Shown piece after piece: positions 34,930-43,450 of a DNA stretch of 64,000 bases. The position numbers and the translations under genes were made by a program. The first letter of the stretch is position 1, and each line of letters starts with the position of its first letter. The stretch is taken from the NCBI RefSeq assembly GCF_900109265.1, contig NZ_FNZM01000016.1:1-64000 (forward strand), read 5' to 3'. The notes beneath the pieces were generated by a model. That model was not told the origin of the DNA, ran no database searches, and saw only the letters and a program-made list of their open reading frames with translations. This stretch comes from Paraburkholderia tropica. GTDB lineage: Bacteria > Pseudomonadota > Gammaproteobacteria > Burkholderiales > Burkholderiaceae.

Positions 34930-36051
34930 ATGTCTGCACTGTTCACCCCGTTCAAACTGAAGGACGTGACGCTACGCAACCGCATTTCGGTGCCGCCGAT
35001 GTGCCAGTACAGCGCGATCGACGGCGTCACCAACGACTGGCACTGGACGCACTATCCGACGCTCGCGCGCGGCGGCGCGGGACTCGTGATCGTGGAGGCC
35101 ACGGCGGTGTTGCCGGAAGGGCGCATCACGCCGGGCTGCACGGGCTTGTGGAACGACGCGCAGGCCGAAGGCCTGGCGCGCATCGCCGCGTCGATCAAGG
35201 CGGCGGGCGCGGTGCCCGGCATCCAGATCGCGCATGCGGGCCGCAAGGCGAGCGCGAATCGTCCGTGGGAAGGCGACGACCACATTCCCGCCGACGACCC
35301 GCGCGCGTGGCAGCCCATCGCGCCCTCGGCGATTGCGTTCGGCGCGAATCTGCCGCGCGTGCCGCGCGCCATGACGCTCGACGACATCGCGCGCGTGAAG
35401 CAGGCCTTCGTCGATGCGGCGCGGCGCGCGCGTGCCGCCGGTTTCGAATGGCTCGAACTGCATTTCGCGCACGGTTATCTCGCGCAAAGTTTCTTTTCGA
35501 TTCACTCGAACCAGCGCACCGACGCCTACGGCGGCAGTCTCGAAGGGCGCAGCCGATTTCTCGTCGAAACGCTCGCGGCGGTTCGCCAGGTCTGGCCCGA
35601 GAATCTGCCGCTGACCGCGCGTTTCGGCGTGATCGAATACGACGGACGCGACGAGGAAACGCTCGCCGAGTCGATCGAACTCACGCGCAAATTGCGCGGC
35701 GAAGGGCTCGATCTACTTAACGTGAGCGTGGGTTTTTCGATTCCGGGTGCGAAGATTCCGTGGAGTCCGGCATTTCTCGCGCCGATCTCCGCGCGCGTGC
35801 GCCGCGAGGCGGGCGTGCCGGTGGCGTCGTCGTGGGGCGTGGATATTCCGCGCGTGGCGGAACGCGTGATCGCCGAGGAACAGATGGATCTCGCAATGAT
35901 CGGCCGCGCGCATCTTGCCGATCCGCACTATCCGTACCGCGCAGCGCAGCACCTGAAGCTCGACCGGCCTTCGTGGGTGCTGCCCGCGCAATACGCGTAC
36001 TGGCTCGAACGCTATCAGCCCGATCCGCAGGCGCGCGATTGCGGCGATTGA
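34930..36051 (+). CDS. Old yellow enzyme family NADH:flavin oxidoreductase (XenA/YqjM-like)
   Basis: A 373-residue FMN-dependent ene-reductase of the thermophilic-like (YqjM/XenA) class. Cys25 in PPMCQYS tunes flavin potential, and His178, His181 and Tyr183 in HFAHGYL bind the substrate carbonyl. These are the same positions known for xenobiotic reductase A of Pseudomonas. QIAHAGRKAS and the C-terminal MIGRAHLADP phosphate-binding segment are also present. GGAGGCG lies 6 bases before the ATG. It reduces activated C=C bonds of enones or nitro compounds; physiological substrate unknown. Confidence 0.92.
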   Translation: MSALFTPFKLKDVTLRNRISVPPMCQYSAIDGVTNDWHWTHYPTLARGGAGLVIVEATAVLPEGRITPGCTGLWNDAQAEGLARIAASIKAAGAVPGIQIAHAGRKASANRPWEGDDHIPADDPRAWQPIAPSAIAFGANLPRVPRAMTLDDIARVKQAFVDAARRARAAGFEWLELHFAHGYLAQSFFSIHSNQRTDAYGGSLEGRSRFLVETLAAVRQVWPENLPLTARFGVIEYDGRDEETLAESIELTRKLRGEGLDLLNVSVGFSIPGAKIPWSPAFLAPISARVRREAGVPVASSWGVDIPRVAERVIAEEQMDLAMIGRAHLADPHYPYRAAQHLKLDRPSWVLPAQYAYWLERYQPDPQARDCGD

Positions 36052-36091
36052 GCCGCGCCGCGCGAATCAGAGCGGGGGCGCGCGCATCGGC

Positions 36092-37096
36092 TTACTCCAC
36101 CGCGACGAGCGCCTTGCCCGAGAACGCGCGATGACGCAGGGCGTCAAGATGCTCCGCGAGCGCGTCGAACGGCGCGATGTGCTGCGCTTCGGCCTGCAAG
36201 GCGCCGGTCGCGATGGCCGCGAGCATCGACTCGCCCGCTTGCGTGAGACGTTGCCAGGCGGCGTCGTCGCCATAGACGTGCAGCGCGCCGAGCGCGACTT
36301 CGTGCACGGACAGCGTGCGCCCGAACGGCGGACACGGCGCGGTGTCGAGCCGTCCCTGAATGCAGACCAGATGGCCGTTCGCTTCCAGCACCGGTGAGAT
36401 GCGCGCGGCGTGCGGCGCGTCCACGCTGTCGATCGCCGCGTAGAAGCGGCCCGCGTTGTCGTCGGCCCAAGTGTTGCCGTCGGCAAGCGGCCCCGGCACG
36501 CAGGCGTGCGCGCCCAGGCCCGCGAGGCGTTCGGCGTGACGCGGATGACACATCGCCGTCACCTCGAAGCCACGCTGCGCCGCCAGCTGAACGAGATACT
36601 GGCCGACCGCGCCGCCCGCGCCGGAAATCAGCACGCGTGCACCCGCGCGCAGCGGCAGCTTCTCGATCGCCAGCCACGCGGTGAGCGCCGGACACGGAAA
36701 GCTCGCCGCCGTGGCGAAGTCGAGCGCGTCGGGCACGCGCAGCAGCGCGCGCGCCGCGAGCGGCGTGTAGTGCGCGAAGCTGCCCGGCTTGTGCAGGCTC
36801 TGGTGATACGCCACGCGGCGCCCGAGCCATTCCGGCGCGACGCCTTCGCCCAGCGCCACGACCGTACCCGCGCCATCGACGCCCGGCACCTTGCCGCGCT
36901 GCCAGTTCACGAGGTCGCCGCCCAGCACTTTCCAGTCGACCGGATTCAGCCCGATCACCGCATTGCGCACCAGCACGTCGCCGGGCGCGAGCGCCTCGCG
37001 CGGCACGCTGCCCAGCGCGAGGCCGAGCGCATCGGGCGAGCCGCGCCACGTCCACGCGGGCCAGGTCGGCGGCACGGGCGTCGTCACGTCGCTCAT
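36092..37096 (-). CDS. Zinc-independent MDR alcohol dehydrogenase / quinone oxidoreductase-like
   Basis: A 334-residue medium-chain reductase: N-terminal GroES-like domain (GLNPVDWKVLGGD, PGVDGAGTVVALG), then a Rossmann domain with ISGAGGAVGQYLVQLA near residue 165. The structural-zinc cysteine cluster is absent, which places it with the quinone oxidoreductase/zeta-crystallin side. Its ATG overlaps the stop of the VOC gene by four bases (ATGA). The pair is divergent from a LysR gene. Confidence 0.85.
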   Translation of the reverse strand: MSDVTTPVPPTWPAWTWRGSPDALGLALGSVPREALAPGDVLVRNAVIGLNPVDWKVLGGDLVNWQRGKVPGVDGAGTVVALGEGVAPEWLGRRVAYHQSLHKPGSFAHYTPLAARALLRVPDALDFATAASFPCPALTAWLAIEKLPLRAGARVLISGAGGAVGQYLVQLAAQRGFEVTAMCHPRHAERLAGLGAHACVPGPLADGNTWADDNAGRFYAAIDSVDAPHAARISPVLEANGHLVCIQGRLDTAPCPPFGRTLSVHEVALGALHVYGDDAAWQRLTQAGESMLAAIATGALQAEAQHIAPFDALAEHLDALRHRAFSGKALVAVE

Positions 37097-37617
37097 GCCT
37101 TGTTGCCCGGCGTGTTGCCTTGATAAGCGCCCGCCGAGTAGGTCAGCTCATAGCTGTGGCTGTAGATTTCGAGGATGTTGCCGAACGGGTCTTCCATGTA
37201 GACCATGCGATACGGCTTTTCGCCGGGGAAATACTCGCGTACCGGCATGCGCTGCTTGCCGCCCGCCGCGACGATCTTCGCCGCGAGACCTTCGACGTCC
37301 GGATCCTGCACGCAGAAGTGGAACACGCCGGTCTTCCAGTATTCGAAATTGTTTTCGGGCTTCTGCGCGTTGCGGAATTCGAAAATCTCCACGCCGATGC
37401 GGTCGCCGGTCGACAGATGCGCGATGCGGAACGAGCCCCAGCCCGCGCCGAACACATCCGTGCACATCACGCCGATGGCGCTCTCGTCCTCCTCGATGGT
37501 GGTGGGCGGCATGATCAGATACCAGCCCATGACCTCCGTGTAGAACTTCACGGCGGCGTCGAGATCGGTCACCGAAAGACCGATGTGGGAAAAACTGCGC
37601 GGATAAACGATGCTCAT
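37093..37617 (-). CDS. VOC superfamily (glyoxalase/bleomycin resistance/dioxygenase) protein
   Basis: A 174-residue vicinal-oxygen-chelate fold protein with two beta-alpha-beta-beta-beta modules. His12 in FSHIGLSV, His100 in VFHFCVQD and Glu144 in GNILEIYSH are candidate metal ligands. It is first in a two-gene operon with the MDR oxidoreductase and is divergent from a LysR gene. Reaction unknown; isomerase, lyase or type I extradiol activity are all possible for this fold. Confidence 0.85.
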   Translation of the reverse strand: MSIVYPRSFSHIGLSVTDLDAAVKFYTEVMGWYLIMPPTTIEEDESAIGVMCTDVFGAGWGSFRIAHLSTGDRIGVEIFEFRNAQKPENNFEYWKTGVFHFCVQDPDVEGLAAKIVAAGGKQRMPVREYFPGEKPYRMVYMEDPFGNILEIYSHSYELTYSAGAYQGNTPGNKA

Positions 37618-37676
37618 GCTGATTCCTCGAAAAACGCCCGGCTGGCGGGCACCCTTCGAATCTTAGGCAGCGTGGC

Positions 37677-37682
37677 TATAAT
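37677..37682 (+). promoter_or_regulatory. Consensus -10 box TATAAT for the LysR gene
   Basis: A perfect TATAAT lies 40 bp before the LysR start codon, inside the 105-bp divergent region. No good -35 hexamer is visible at 17 bp, as expected for an activator-dependent or weak promoter. Confidence 0.5.
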
Positions 37683-37698
37683 CGCAACGACGCTATTC

Positions 37699-37713
37699 TT
37701 ATCATTTCGATAA
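37699..37713. promoter_or_regulatory. LysR-type operator TTATC-N5-GATAA (T-N11-A)
   Basis: A perfect 5-bp dyad TTATC-ATTTC-GATAA contains the canonical T-N11-A spacing at 37700-37712. It sits 10 bp before the LysR start codon and 82 bp upstream of the VOC/MDR operon start. It is the best operator candidate for this divergent pair. Confidence 0.65.
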
Positions 37714-37722
37714 ATCTTCCTT

Positions 37723-38604
37723 ATGCTGAATCCGCAATGGCTGCGCACCTTCGAGATGCTGGCCGACGTCGGCAACTTCACGCGCGCCGCCGAACGGCTC
37801 GGCATCACGCAGGCGGCCGTGAGTCAGCATCTGCGCCACCTCGAAGACCGGCTCGGGCTGCTGGTGTTCCGCCGTCCGCGCGGCATCGAGATCACGCCCG
37901 CCGGGCGCGCGCTGCTCGACTATTGCGCCGAACTCGAAGTGTCCGACCGCAAGTTGCGCGACCGCCTGGCCGCGCCCGACGCCGATGCGGGCGAGATCGC
38001 GCTGATCAGTCCGGGCAGCATCGGTCTGGCGCTGTATCCGCTGCTGCTCGACTTGCAGGCGGCGCATCCGGGGCTGTCGATCCGGCACCGTTTCGCGCCC
38101 GATTCCGAGGTGCTGGCGGCCGTGCTCGCCAATCAGTACGAACTGGGCCTGCTTACGCTCAAGCCCGACGACGAGCGCCTGAAAGCCACGCGTTTCGCGG
38201 AGGAGCCGCTCGAAATGGTGATTCCGGCCGGAGAAACGGTGCGGACGTGGGAGGATCTGGAGCGCATCGGTTTTGTCGATCACCCCGACGGCCTCGCGAT
38301 GGCCAACCGTCTGCTGAGCCGCCGCTTTCCGGGCAACACGGGGGCGCGCGCGTTGCCGCGCCGCGGCTTCAGCAATCAGATCGGCCTGATTCTCGAACCC
38401 GTCGCGCGCGGTTTCGGCTTCACGGTGCTGCCGCGCTATGCGCGCCGCGCGTTCGCGCGTCAGGAGGCGATCGAAGTCGTGGAATGCGATGTCGCCGTGG
38501 TCGATACGCTCTGGCTGATTCATCGCGCCGAATGGCCGCTGCCGCGCCGCGCGCAGCGCGTCGTCGAATTTCTTTGTGCGCAGATGGCGGCCGCGGGCGG
38601 CTGA
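37723..38604 (+). CDS. LysR family transcriptional regulator
   Basis: A 293-residue LysR protein: helix-turn-helix at about 18-45 (NFTRAAERLGITQAAVSQH), then an effector domain of the type 2 periplasmic-binding fold (GEIALISPGSIGLALYPLLL onward). It is divergent from the VOC/MDR operon, with a T-N11-A dyad next to its start, so it probably controls that operon and itself. Confidence 0.92.
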   Translation: MLNPQWLRTFEMLADVGNFTRAAERLGITQAAVSQHLRHLEDRLGLLVFRRPRGIEITPAGRALLDYCAELEVSDRKLRDRLAAPDADAGEIALISPGSIGLALYPLLLDLQAAHPGLSIRHRFAPDSEVLAAVLANQYELGLLTLKPDDERLKATRFAEEPLEMVIPAGETVRTWEDLERIGFVDHPDGLAMANRLLSRRFPGNTGARALPRRGFSNQIGLILEPVARGFGFTVLPRYARRAFARQEAIEVVECDVAVVDTLWLIHRAEWPLPRRAQRVVEFLCAQMAAAGG

Positions 38605-38629
38605 GTTTTACCGCCTGCTTTAACGCCGC

Positions 38630-39853
38630 TTATTTCAATGCCGCATTGAGCGCCGCGCGGCCCGCGTTGGTGCGCAGCAGGCTGTTCGACGGCGCGTGAA
38701 TGCGCGCGCACAGCACGTTGCGATGATGCCGCTCCAGCGGATTGCGCCGCGTGATGCCGTGATTGCCCGCGAGTTCGAGCGCGGTCTGCACGGCCTCGAT
38801 CGCGTTGTCCACCACGTTGTGCTTGACGAGCGCCGAGAGCGTGGCGGGCGCGTTGTCCGCGTCGATGGCGTCGGCGTGCGAGCGCAGCAGCCAGTCGCTG
38901 GTGGCGAGCCGCATTTCGATGCGGCCCACGCTTTCCTGCACCGTCGCGAGACTCGCGAGCGGCGCGCCGCCGAGCGAGCCGGGCGTGCGCGTGTTGATGA
39001 AGTCGAGCAGCCAGTCGCGCGCGGCGCGCGCCGCCGCGTCGTAAATCGTGGCGACGAGGCTGAAGTACCACGCCGTCGCGTGCGGATCGCGCTGCACGCC
39101 TAGGCTCGCGGGTTTCAGGCCCACGGCGTCGTCGAGCGGGATCGCCACGTCCTTGAACAGCACGTCGTGACTCACGGTGGCGCGCATGCCGACCGGGTCC
39201 CAGTTTTCGTCGATACGCACGCCGGGCGCGTCGCGCGGCACCAGAAAATGGCCGAGGCGCGGCTCGGCTTCGTCGGTGCGCGCGAGCACGCTGATCCACG
39301 CGAGCAGCGGCGCGCCGGTCACGTAGCGCTTGTGCCCCGTGATGCGCCAGTGCGCGCCGTCGCGCCGCGCGATCGTATCGGGCAGGCCGCCGTGCGAGGG
39401 CGAGCCGAGCGCGGGCTCGACCTGCGCCGCGTTGATGAGCGCGCGGCCGTCGAGCGACGCGCGCGTGAGCCGCTGCGCGAGCGCCGGCGGCCAGTCGCGC
39501 ACGCCCGCCACGCGTGCGTCGTGCACGATCATCGCGTGATGGCTGTAGTGCATCGCAAGGATCAGCGCAACCGATGGATCGCCATAGGCGATTTCGCCGA
39601 GGATCGCGCGCGTGACGGCGAGGCCCGCGCCGTATCCGCCGTCCGCGCGCGCGATGTTCGCGCGCAGCAGGCCCGCTTCGCGCAGCGCCTGGAATTGCTC
39701 CTGGGGCGGCGCGCCGCTGCGGTCGTAGTCGTCGGCGAGATTGGCGAACACGCGGCCGAGCAGCGCCGCGCGCTCGATCAGCGCGGCGTGGGTGGCGCGT
39801 GCGGCGTCGTCGGCGGCGGAATCGAGCGCGGCGGCCGGAGTGGGGGCGTTCAT
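38630..39853 (-). CDS. Acyl-CoA dehydrogenase-fold flavoprotein, possible SfnB-like monooxygenase
   Basis: A 407-residue protein of the acyl-CoA dehydrogenase superfamily: N-terminal helical domain, central beta domain (HWRITGHKRYVTGAPL) and C-terminal four-helix bundle. The C-terminal region LAGNHGITRRNPLERHHRN has Arg/Asn where the dehydrogenase catalytic Glu normally lies. This favours a flavin-dependent hydroxylase or monooxygenase as in SfnB/DszC relatives over beta-oxidation. The start at 39853 has AAGGA about 11 bases upstream. It is divergent by 269 bp from a DszC-like gene, in a region rich in sulfur-scavenging genes. Confidence 0.75.
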   Translation of the reverse strand: MNAPTPAAALDSAADDAARATHAALIERAALLGRVFANLADDYDRSGAPPQEQFQALREAGLLRANIARADGGYGAGLAVTRAILGEIAYGDPSVALILAMHYSHHAMIVHDARVAGVRDWPPALAQRLTRASLDGRALINAAQVEPALGSPSHGGLPDTIARRDGAHWRITGHKRYVTGAPLLAWISVLARTDEAEPRLGHFLVPRDAPGVRIDENWDPVGMRATVSHDVLFKDVAIPLDDAVGLKPASLGVQRDPHATAWYFSLVATIYDAAARAARDWLLDFINTRTPGSLGGAPLASLATVQESVGRIEMRLATSDWLLRSHADAIDADNAPATLSALVKHNVVDNAIEAVQTALELAGNHGITRRNPLERHHRNVLCARIHAPSNSLLRTNAGRAALNAALK

Positions 39854-40081
39854 ATGCTTAGCCATCCTTGGTGATGCTGAAGCGAACGATTATCGGCAGC
39901 GGCCGCGCGCACGGTCAAAGAACGATTCGTGCGAACGGTGCGTGGCGCGCGCTGATTTGCTTTTTCAGTTTTTGCTTTTCTTATTACGCCGATGTCGCCG
40001 CAGCACGCAAATCGGCGCACAAAGCAGAGATGCGCATAACAAAAGTCCAATTACGTGGTTCGTCGCGCGCGCCGCGCTTCT

Positions 40082-40087
40082 TATACT
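40082..40087 (+). promoter_or_regulatory. Probable -10 box TATACT for the DszC-like gene
   Basis: TATACT lies 35 bp before the start of the DszC-like gene, with only a weak TTCGTC at 17-bp spacing as -35 element. The identical hexamer occurs before the ABC binding-protein gene at 46543. Confidence 0.4.
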
Positions 40088-40122
40088 GATCCGCCCGATA
40101 CCGCGCATCACAAGGAAGGCCG

Positions 40123-41376
40123 ATGTCCGCACTTCAGTCGATTTCCCCCGAGTTTCCGCCGGAATTCGTTTCCGGCCATCACGATGCGCTCACGCTCGAT
40201 GCAGCGCTGGCCGCGTTGCCCGAGCTTGCCGAGGCGATTGGCGTCGACGCCGCCGCGCGCGAGGCGCGTCGCGAATTGCCGTTCGCGGGCTTCGAGCAGT
40301 TCCGGCGTTCGGCGCTCGGACGGCTGCGCCTGCCGGTCGAATGGGGCGGCCTGGGCGGCACGCTGGTCGACGAATTCGACGTGATTGCCACGCTCGCCGC
40401 CGCGGACAGCCATCTCGCGCACGCGCTGCGTCTGCATTACGACCAGACCGAGGTGCTGCTGCTGTCGCCACGCACGCCGTTCAACGACGTGCAGATTCGC
40501 CGCGTGATCGACGGCGCGATTTTCGGCGGTGCATCGACGGAAGCCACGACCTCGCGTCCCGGCGAAATTCAGACCGCGCTGCGCCGCGAAGGCGAGCATT
40601 ACCGGCTCGACGGCCGCAAGTATTATTCGACGGGCACGGCTTTCGCGGATTACGCGCGCCTGAATGTGCAGGACGACGAGGGCCGCGCCGTGATCGCCGT
40701 CGTGCCCGTGAAGCGCGACGGCTTCAGCGTGCTCGACGACTGGGACGGCATGGGCCAGCGCATGACCGCGAGCGGCAGCCTCGTATTCGACGACCTGATC
40801 GTCTACGCCGACGAAGTGGCCGCGCGCGATCTCACCACGCTGGTCGGGCGTCACACGGGCGCGCTGCGCCAGCTGCATCTGGTGGCGGTGGCTGCGGGCA
40901 TCGTGCGCAACGTGGTGAGCGATGCGCGCCGCTATGTGCGCGATCACGGCCGCCCTGCGCTGCACAGCCCCGCGCCGAGTGCGCGCGAGGACGCGTTTAT
41001 CCAGCAGATCGTCGGCACCTTGTCGGCGCACAGCCATGCGATCGACGCGCTTGTGCGCGAAAACGCGCGCGTGCTGGAGCGCTCGTCTCAAGCAATCCGG
41101 AATGGCGATGCCGACGCCGAATCGCTCGTGCTCGAAGGCGCGCTCGCGACCGCGCGCACGCAACTGGTGGTGAGCAAGCTCGCGCTCGAAGCGGGCGAGC
41201 GGATGTTCGAGGCGGGCGGTGCGTCGGCGACGTCGCGCGCGCACAACTTCGACCGCCACTGGCGCAATCTGCGCACGATCTTCAGCCACAATCCGCTGCT
41301 GCACAAGGCGCGCGTGCTCGGCGACTACGTGCTCAACGACGTCACCACGCATCTCACCGAAGGCCGCGTGTTCTGA
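40123..41376 (+). CDS. Flavin-dependent monooxygenase, acyl-CoA dehydrogenase fold (DszC-like)
   Basis: A 417-residue protein of the acyl-CoA dehydrogenase superfamily resembling dibenzothiophene monooxygenase DszC and related organosulfur monooxygenases. Visible elements are LRLPVEWGGLGG (about 67-78), STEATTSRPG, YRLDGRKYYSTGTAFADY (about 162) and the C-terminal ASATSRAHNFDRHWRNLRTIFSHNP region. That last region is characteristic of the DszC branch, with HxP in place of an acyl-CoA-dehydrogenase Glu. AAGGAAGG lies 5-8 bases before the ATG. TauD-family and sulfate-uptake genes follow, suggesting induction under sulfur limitation. It needs a flavin reductase, which is not encoded nearby. Confidence 0.82.
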   Translation: MSALQSISPEFPPEFVSGHHDALTLDAALAALPELAEAIGVDAAAREARRELPFAGFEQFRRSALGRLRLPVEWGGLGGTLVDEFDVIATLAAADSHLAHALRLHYDQTEVLLLSPRTPFNDVQIRRVIDGAIFGGASTEATTSRPGEIQTALRREGEHYRLDGRKYYSTGTAFADYARLNVQDDEGRAVIAVVPVKRDGFSVLDDWDGMGQRMTASGSLVFDDLIVYADEVAARDLTTLVGRHTGALRQLHLVAVAAGIVRNVVSDARRYVRDHGRPALHSPAPSAREDAFIQQIVGTLSAHSHAIDALVRENARVLERSSQAIRNGDADAESLVLEGALATARTQLVVSKLALEAGERMFEAGGASATSRAHNFDRHWRNLRTIFSHNPLLHKARVLGDYVLNDVTTHLTEGRVF

Positions 41377-41504
41377 ATCCGCGCGCATATCTGTACGAGC
41401 GGCGCCTTAATGACTCGAACGGATATGCGTATGGGAATTGCTTGGTTGCCGCGCGGCACGTGCGCACGTAGATTGGTCTTCTCGATTCCAGACAGGCTTT
41501 ACGC

Positions 41505-42440
41505 GTGACCATGACCGCTGCTTCGACTCCTGCTTCGACTACCGCTTCGACTCCTGCTTCGTTCGCCGCCCAGCCGCCCGTCGCGGCGCAACGCTTCGAG
41601 ATTCGCGCCTTCGATGCGCCGCTGGGCGCGGAAATCATCGGCCTCGATCTCGGCGCGCCGCTCGCCGACGACGACTTCGCGCGCATTCACCGCGCGCATC
41701 TCGATCATCATGTGCTGGTGTTTCGCGATCAGCGCATCACGCCCGCGCAACATGTGGAGTTCAGCCGCCGCTTCGGGCCGCTTCAGCAACACGTGCTGCA
41801 TCAGTTCGCGCTGGCTGAACATCCGGACGTGCTGATCGTGTCGAATGTCGTCGAAAACGGCAAGCCGATCGGGCTCGGCGACGCCGGCCATTTCTGGCAT
41901 TCCGATCTCTCGTACAAGGAGAAGCCGAGTCTCGGCTCGCTGTTGCATGCGCAGGAATTGCCGTCCGAAGGCGGCGACACGCTGTTCGCCAACATGCATC
42001 TCGCGTGGGACAGCTTGCCCGCGCATTTGCGTACGGCCGTCGAAGGTCTGCGCGCGGAGCATACCTATCTCGCGCGCTATGCCGAGCTGCAGGCGCGCAG
42101 CCCGTGGCGGCCGAATCTTTCGGCGGAGCAGATCGCGCAGGTGAAGCCGGTCGTGCATCCGGTCGTGCGCACGCATCCGGAAACGGGCCGCAAGGCGCTG
42201 TTCGTGAGCGAGCACTTCACCACCCGCATCGTCGATCTCCCCGACGACGAAAGCCGCGCGCTGCTCGACGAATTGTTCGAGCATAGCGTGCGCGCCGAGC
42301 ATGTGTATCGCCATGTGTGGCGCGAGCACGATCTGGTGTTCTGGGACAACCGCTCGCTCATGCATCTCGCGGCCGGCACGCCCGATCATCTGCGCCGCAA
42401 GCTTTATCGGACCACCATCGAGGGCGATGCGCCGTTCTGA
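41505..42440 (+). CDS. TauD/TfdA family Fe(II)/2-oxoglutarate dioxygenase
   Basis: A 311-residue dioxygenase. The Fe ligands are His132 and Asp134 in FWHSDLSY and His287 in SLMHLAA. The 2-oxoglutarate and substrate arginines R298 and R302 are spaced 11 and 15 residues after the distal His, exactly as R266 and R270 follow H255 in TauD. GTG at 41505 fits the AGG upstream (8-base spacer); ATG at 41511 is an alternative. The first 20 residues are a Thr/Ala/Ser/Pro low-complexity tail encoded by 12-bp tandem repeats. Probable desulfonation of taurine or another alkylsulfonate, or an alkyl sulfate, to release sulfite or sulfate. Confidence 0.9.
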   Translation: MTMTAASTPASTTASTPASFAAQPPVAAQRFEIRAFDAPLGAEIIGLDLGAPLADDDFARIHRAHLDHHVLVFRDQRITPAQHVEFSRRFGPLQQHVLHQFALAEHPDVLIVSNVVENGKPIGLGDAGHFWHSDLSYKEKPSLGSLLHAQELPSEGGDTLFANMHLAWDSLPAHLRTAVEGLRAEHTYLARYAELQARSPWRPNLSAEQIAQVKPVVHPVVRTHPETGRKALFVSEHFTTRIVDLPDDESRALLDELFEHSVRAEHVYRHVWREHDLVFWDNRSLMHLAAGTPDHLRRKLYRTTIEGDAPF

Positions 42441-42467
42441 GCAGGCGTTTTCACATTCGTTTCCGCA

Positions 42468-43292
42468 TTACGCGTTTTCGCGCGTTTCCAGATAGCGCCC
42501 CGGCGTGGTGCCGGTGGCGCGCTGAAACATTTCGATGAACGCGCTCACATTGCCATAGCCCAGTTCCAGCGCCGTGGCCGTCACGCTGCGGCCTTCCGCG
42601 ATGCGTTCGAGCGCGCGCAGCAGTCGCGCCTGGCGACGCCATTGCGCGAACGTCCAGCCGGTTTCGGCGACAAAACGTCGGCTCAGCGTGCGCGGCGCGA
42701 GCGCGCCCCAGGCGGCCCATTCTTCGAGGCTGCGTTCGTTTCCGGGATCGGCGGCGAGCGCATCGGTAATGCGCGCGAGCCGCGCGTCGACGGGACGCGG
42801 CAAGGCGAGCGGCTCGGCCGGCGCGGCGGCGATTTCATCGAGAATCATCTCGGCGATCCGCGTGCGCGCGGCGTCGAACGCAGCGTCGTCCCACGTCGCG
42901 GCGCGGCGCACGGCTTCGCGCAGCAGCGGCGTGGCGCGGATCGCGCGCGGCGCGTCGGGCAATCCGGCGCAGCGCGCTTCCGCCACGAACACGCTCCAGC
43001 CCGAAAACGGCCCGTGCGAACGCACCGAATGCAGATGATGCGGCGGAATCCAGATCGCATGCACGGCGGGCACGACCCATTGCGCCCCATCGATACCCAC
43101 TGACACGAGCCCGTTCAGCGCGCCCATCAACTGGCCGCGCGCGTGATGATGCGGCGCACGCGTGCGCGCCGTGCGCTGCGTGAGTTCGCCCGCAGCAAGA
43201 AAGGGACCGTGCGTCGCCAGCACGCGGTCGGGCCGGACGATGGGCTCGTGGTTCAGTTGCTGTATGAGTCGCCGTTCGGCGGGTTGGCGCAT
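42468..43292 (-). CDS. AraC family transcriptional regulator (cupin N-terminal, NimR-like)
   Basis: A 274-residue AraC regulator: N-terminal cupin (about 40-105, APHHHARGQL and IPPHHLHSV) and C-terminal double helix-turn-helix ending in LELGYGNVSAFIEMFQRATGTTPGRY. GGAG lies 8 bases before the ATG. It is divergent from an MDR gene by 158 bp and is likely to regulate it. Sulfur or drug efflux control are both possible; nothing in the sequence decides. Confidence 0.88.
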   Translation of the reverse strand: MRQPAERRLIQQLNHEPIVRPDRVLATHGPFLAAGELTQRTARTRAPHHHARGQLMGALNGLVSVGIDGAQWVVPAVHAIWIPPHHLHSVRSHGPFSGWSVFVAEARCAGLPDAPRAIRATPLLREAVRRAATWDDAAFDAARTRIAEMILDEIAAAPAEPLALPRPVDARLARITDALAADPGNERSLEEWAAWGALAPRTLSRRFVAETGWTFAQWRRQARLLRALERIAEGRSVTATALELGYGNVSAFIEMFQRATGTTPGRYLETRENA

Positions 43293-43450
43293 GCTGTTTC
43301 TCCGCGGCGATGGCCGGAATTCCGTATCGATTGGCTGTTATACCGGAGACGGGCCGAATCCGCACGACTAGACTGCCTGTAAGCGATCGACAACGCGCGT
43401 GATGACGCAAGCGCCGATCCCTTTTCTCCAGCTATGTTCAAGGAATTCAG

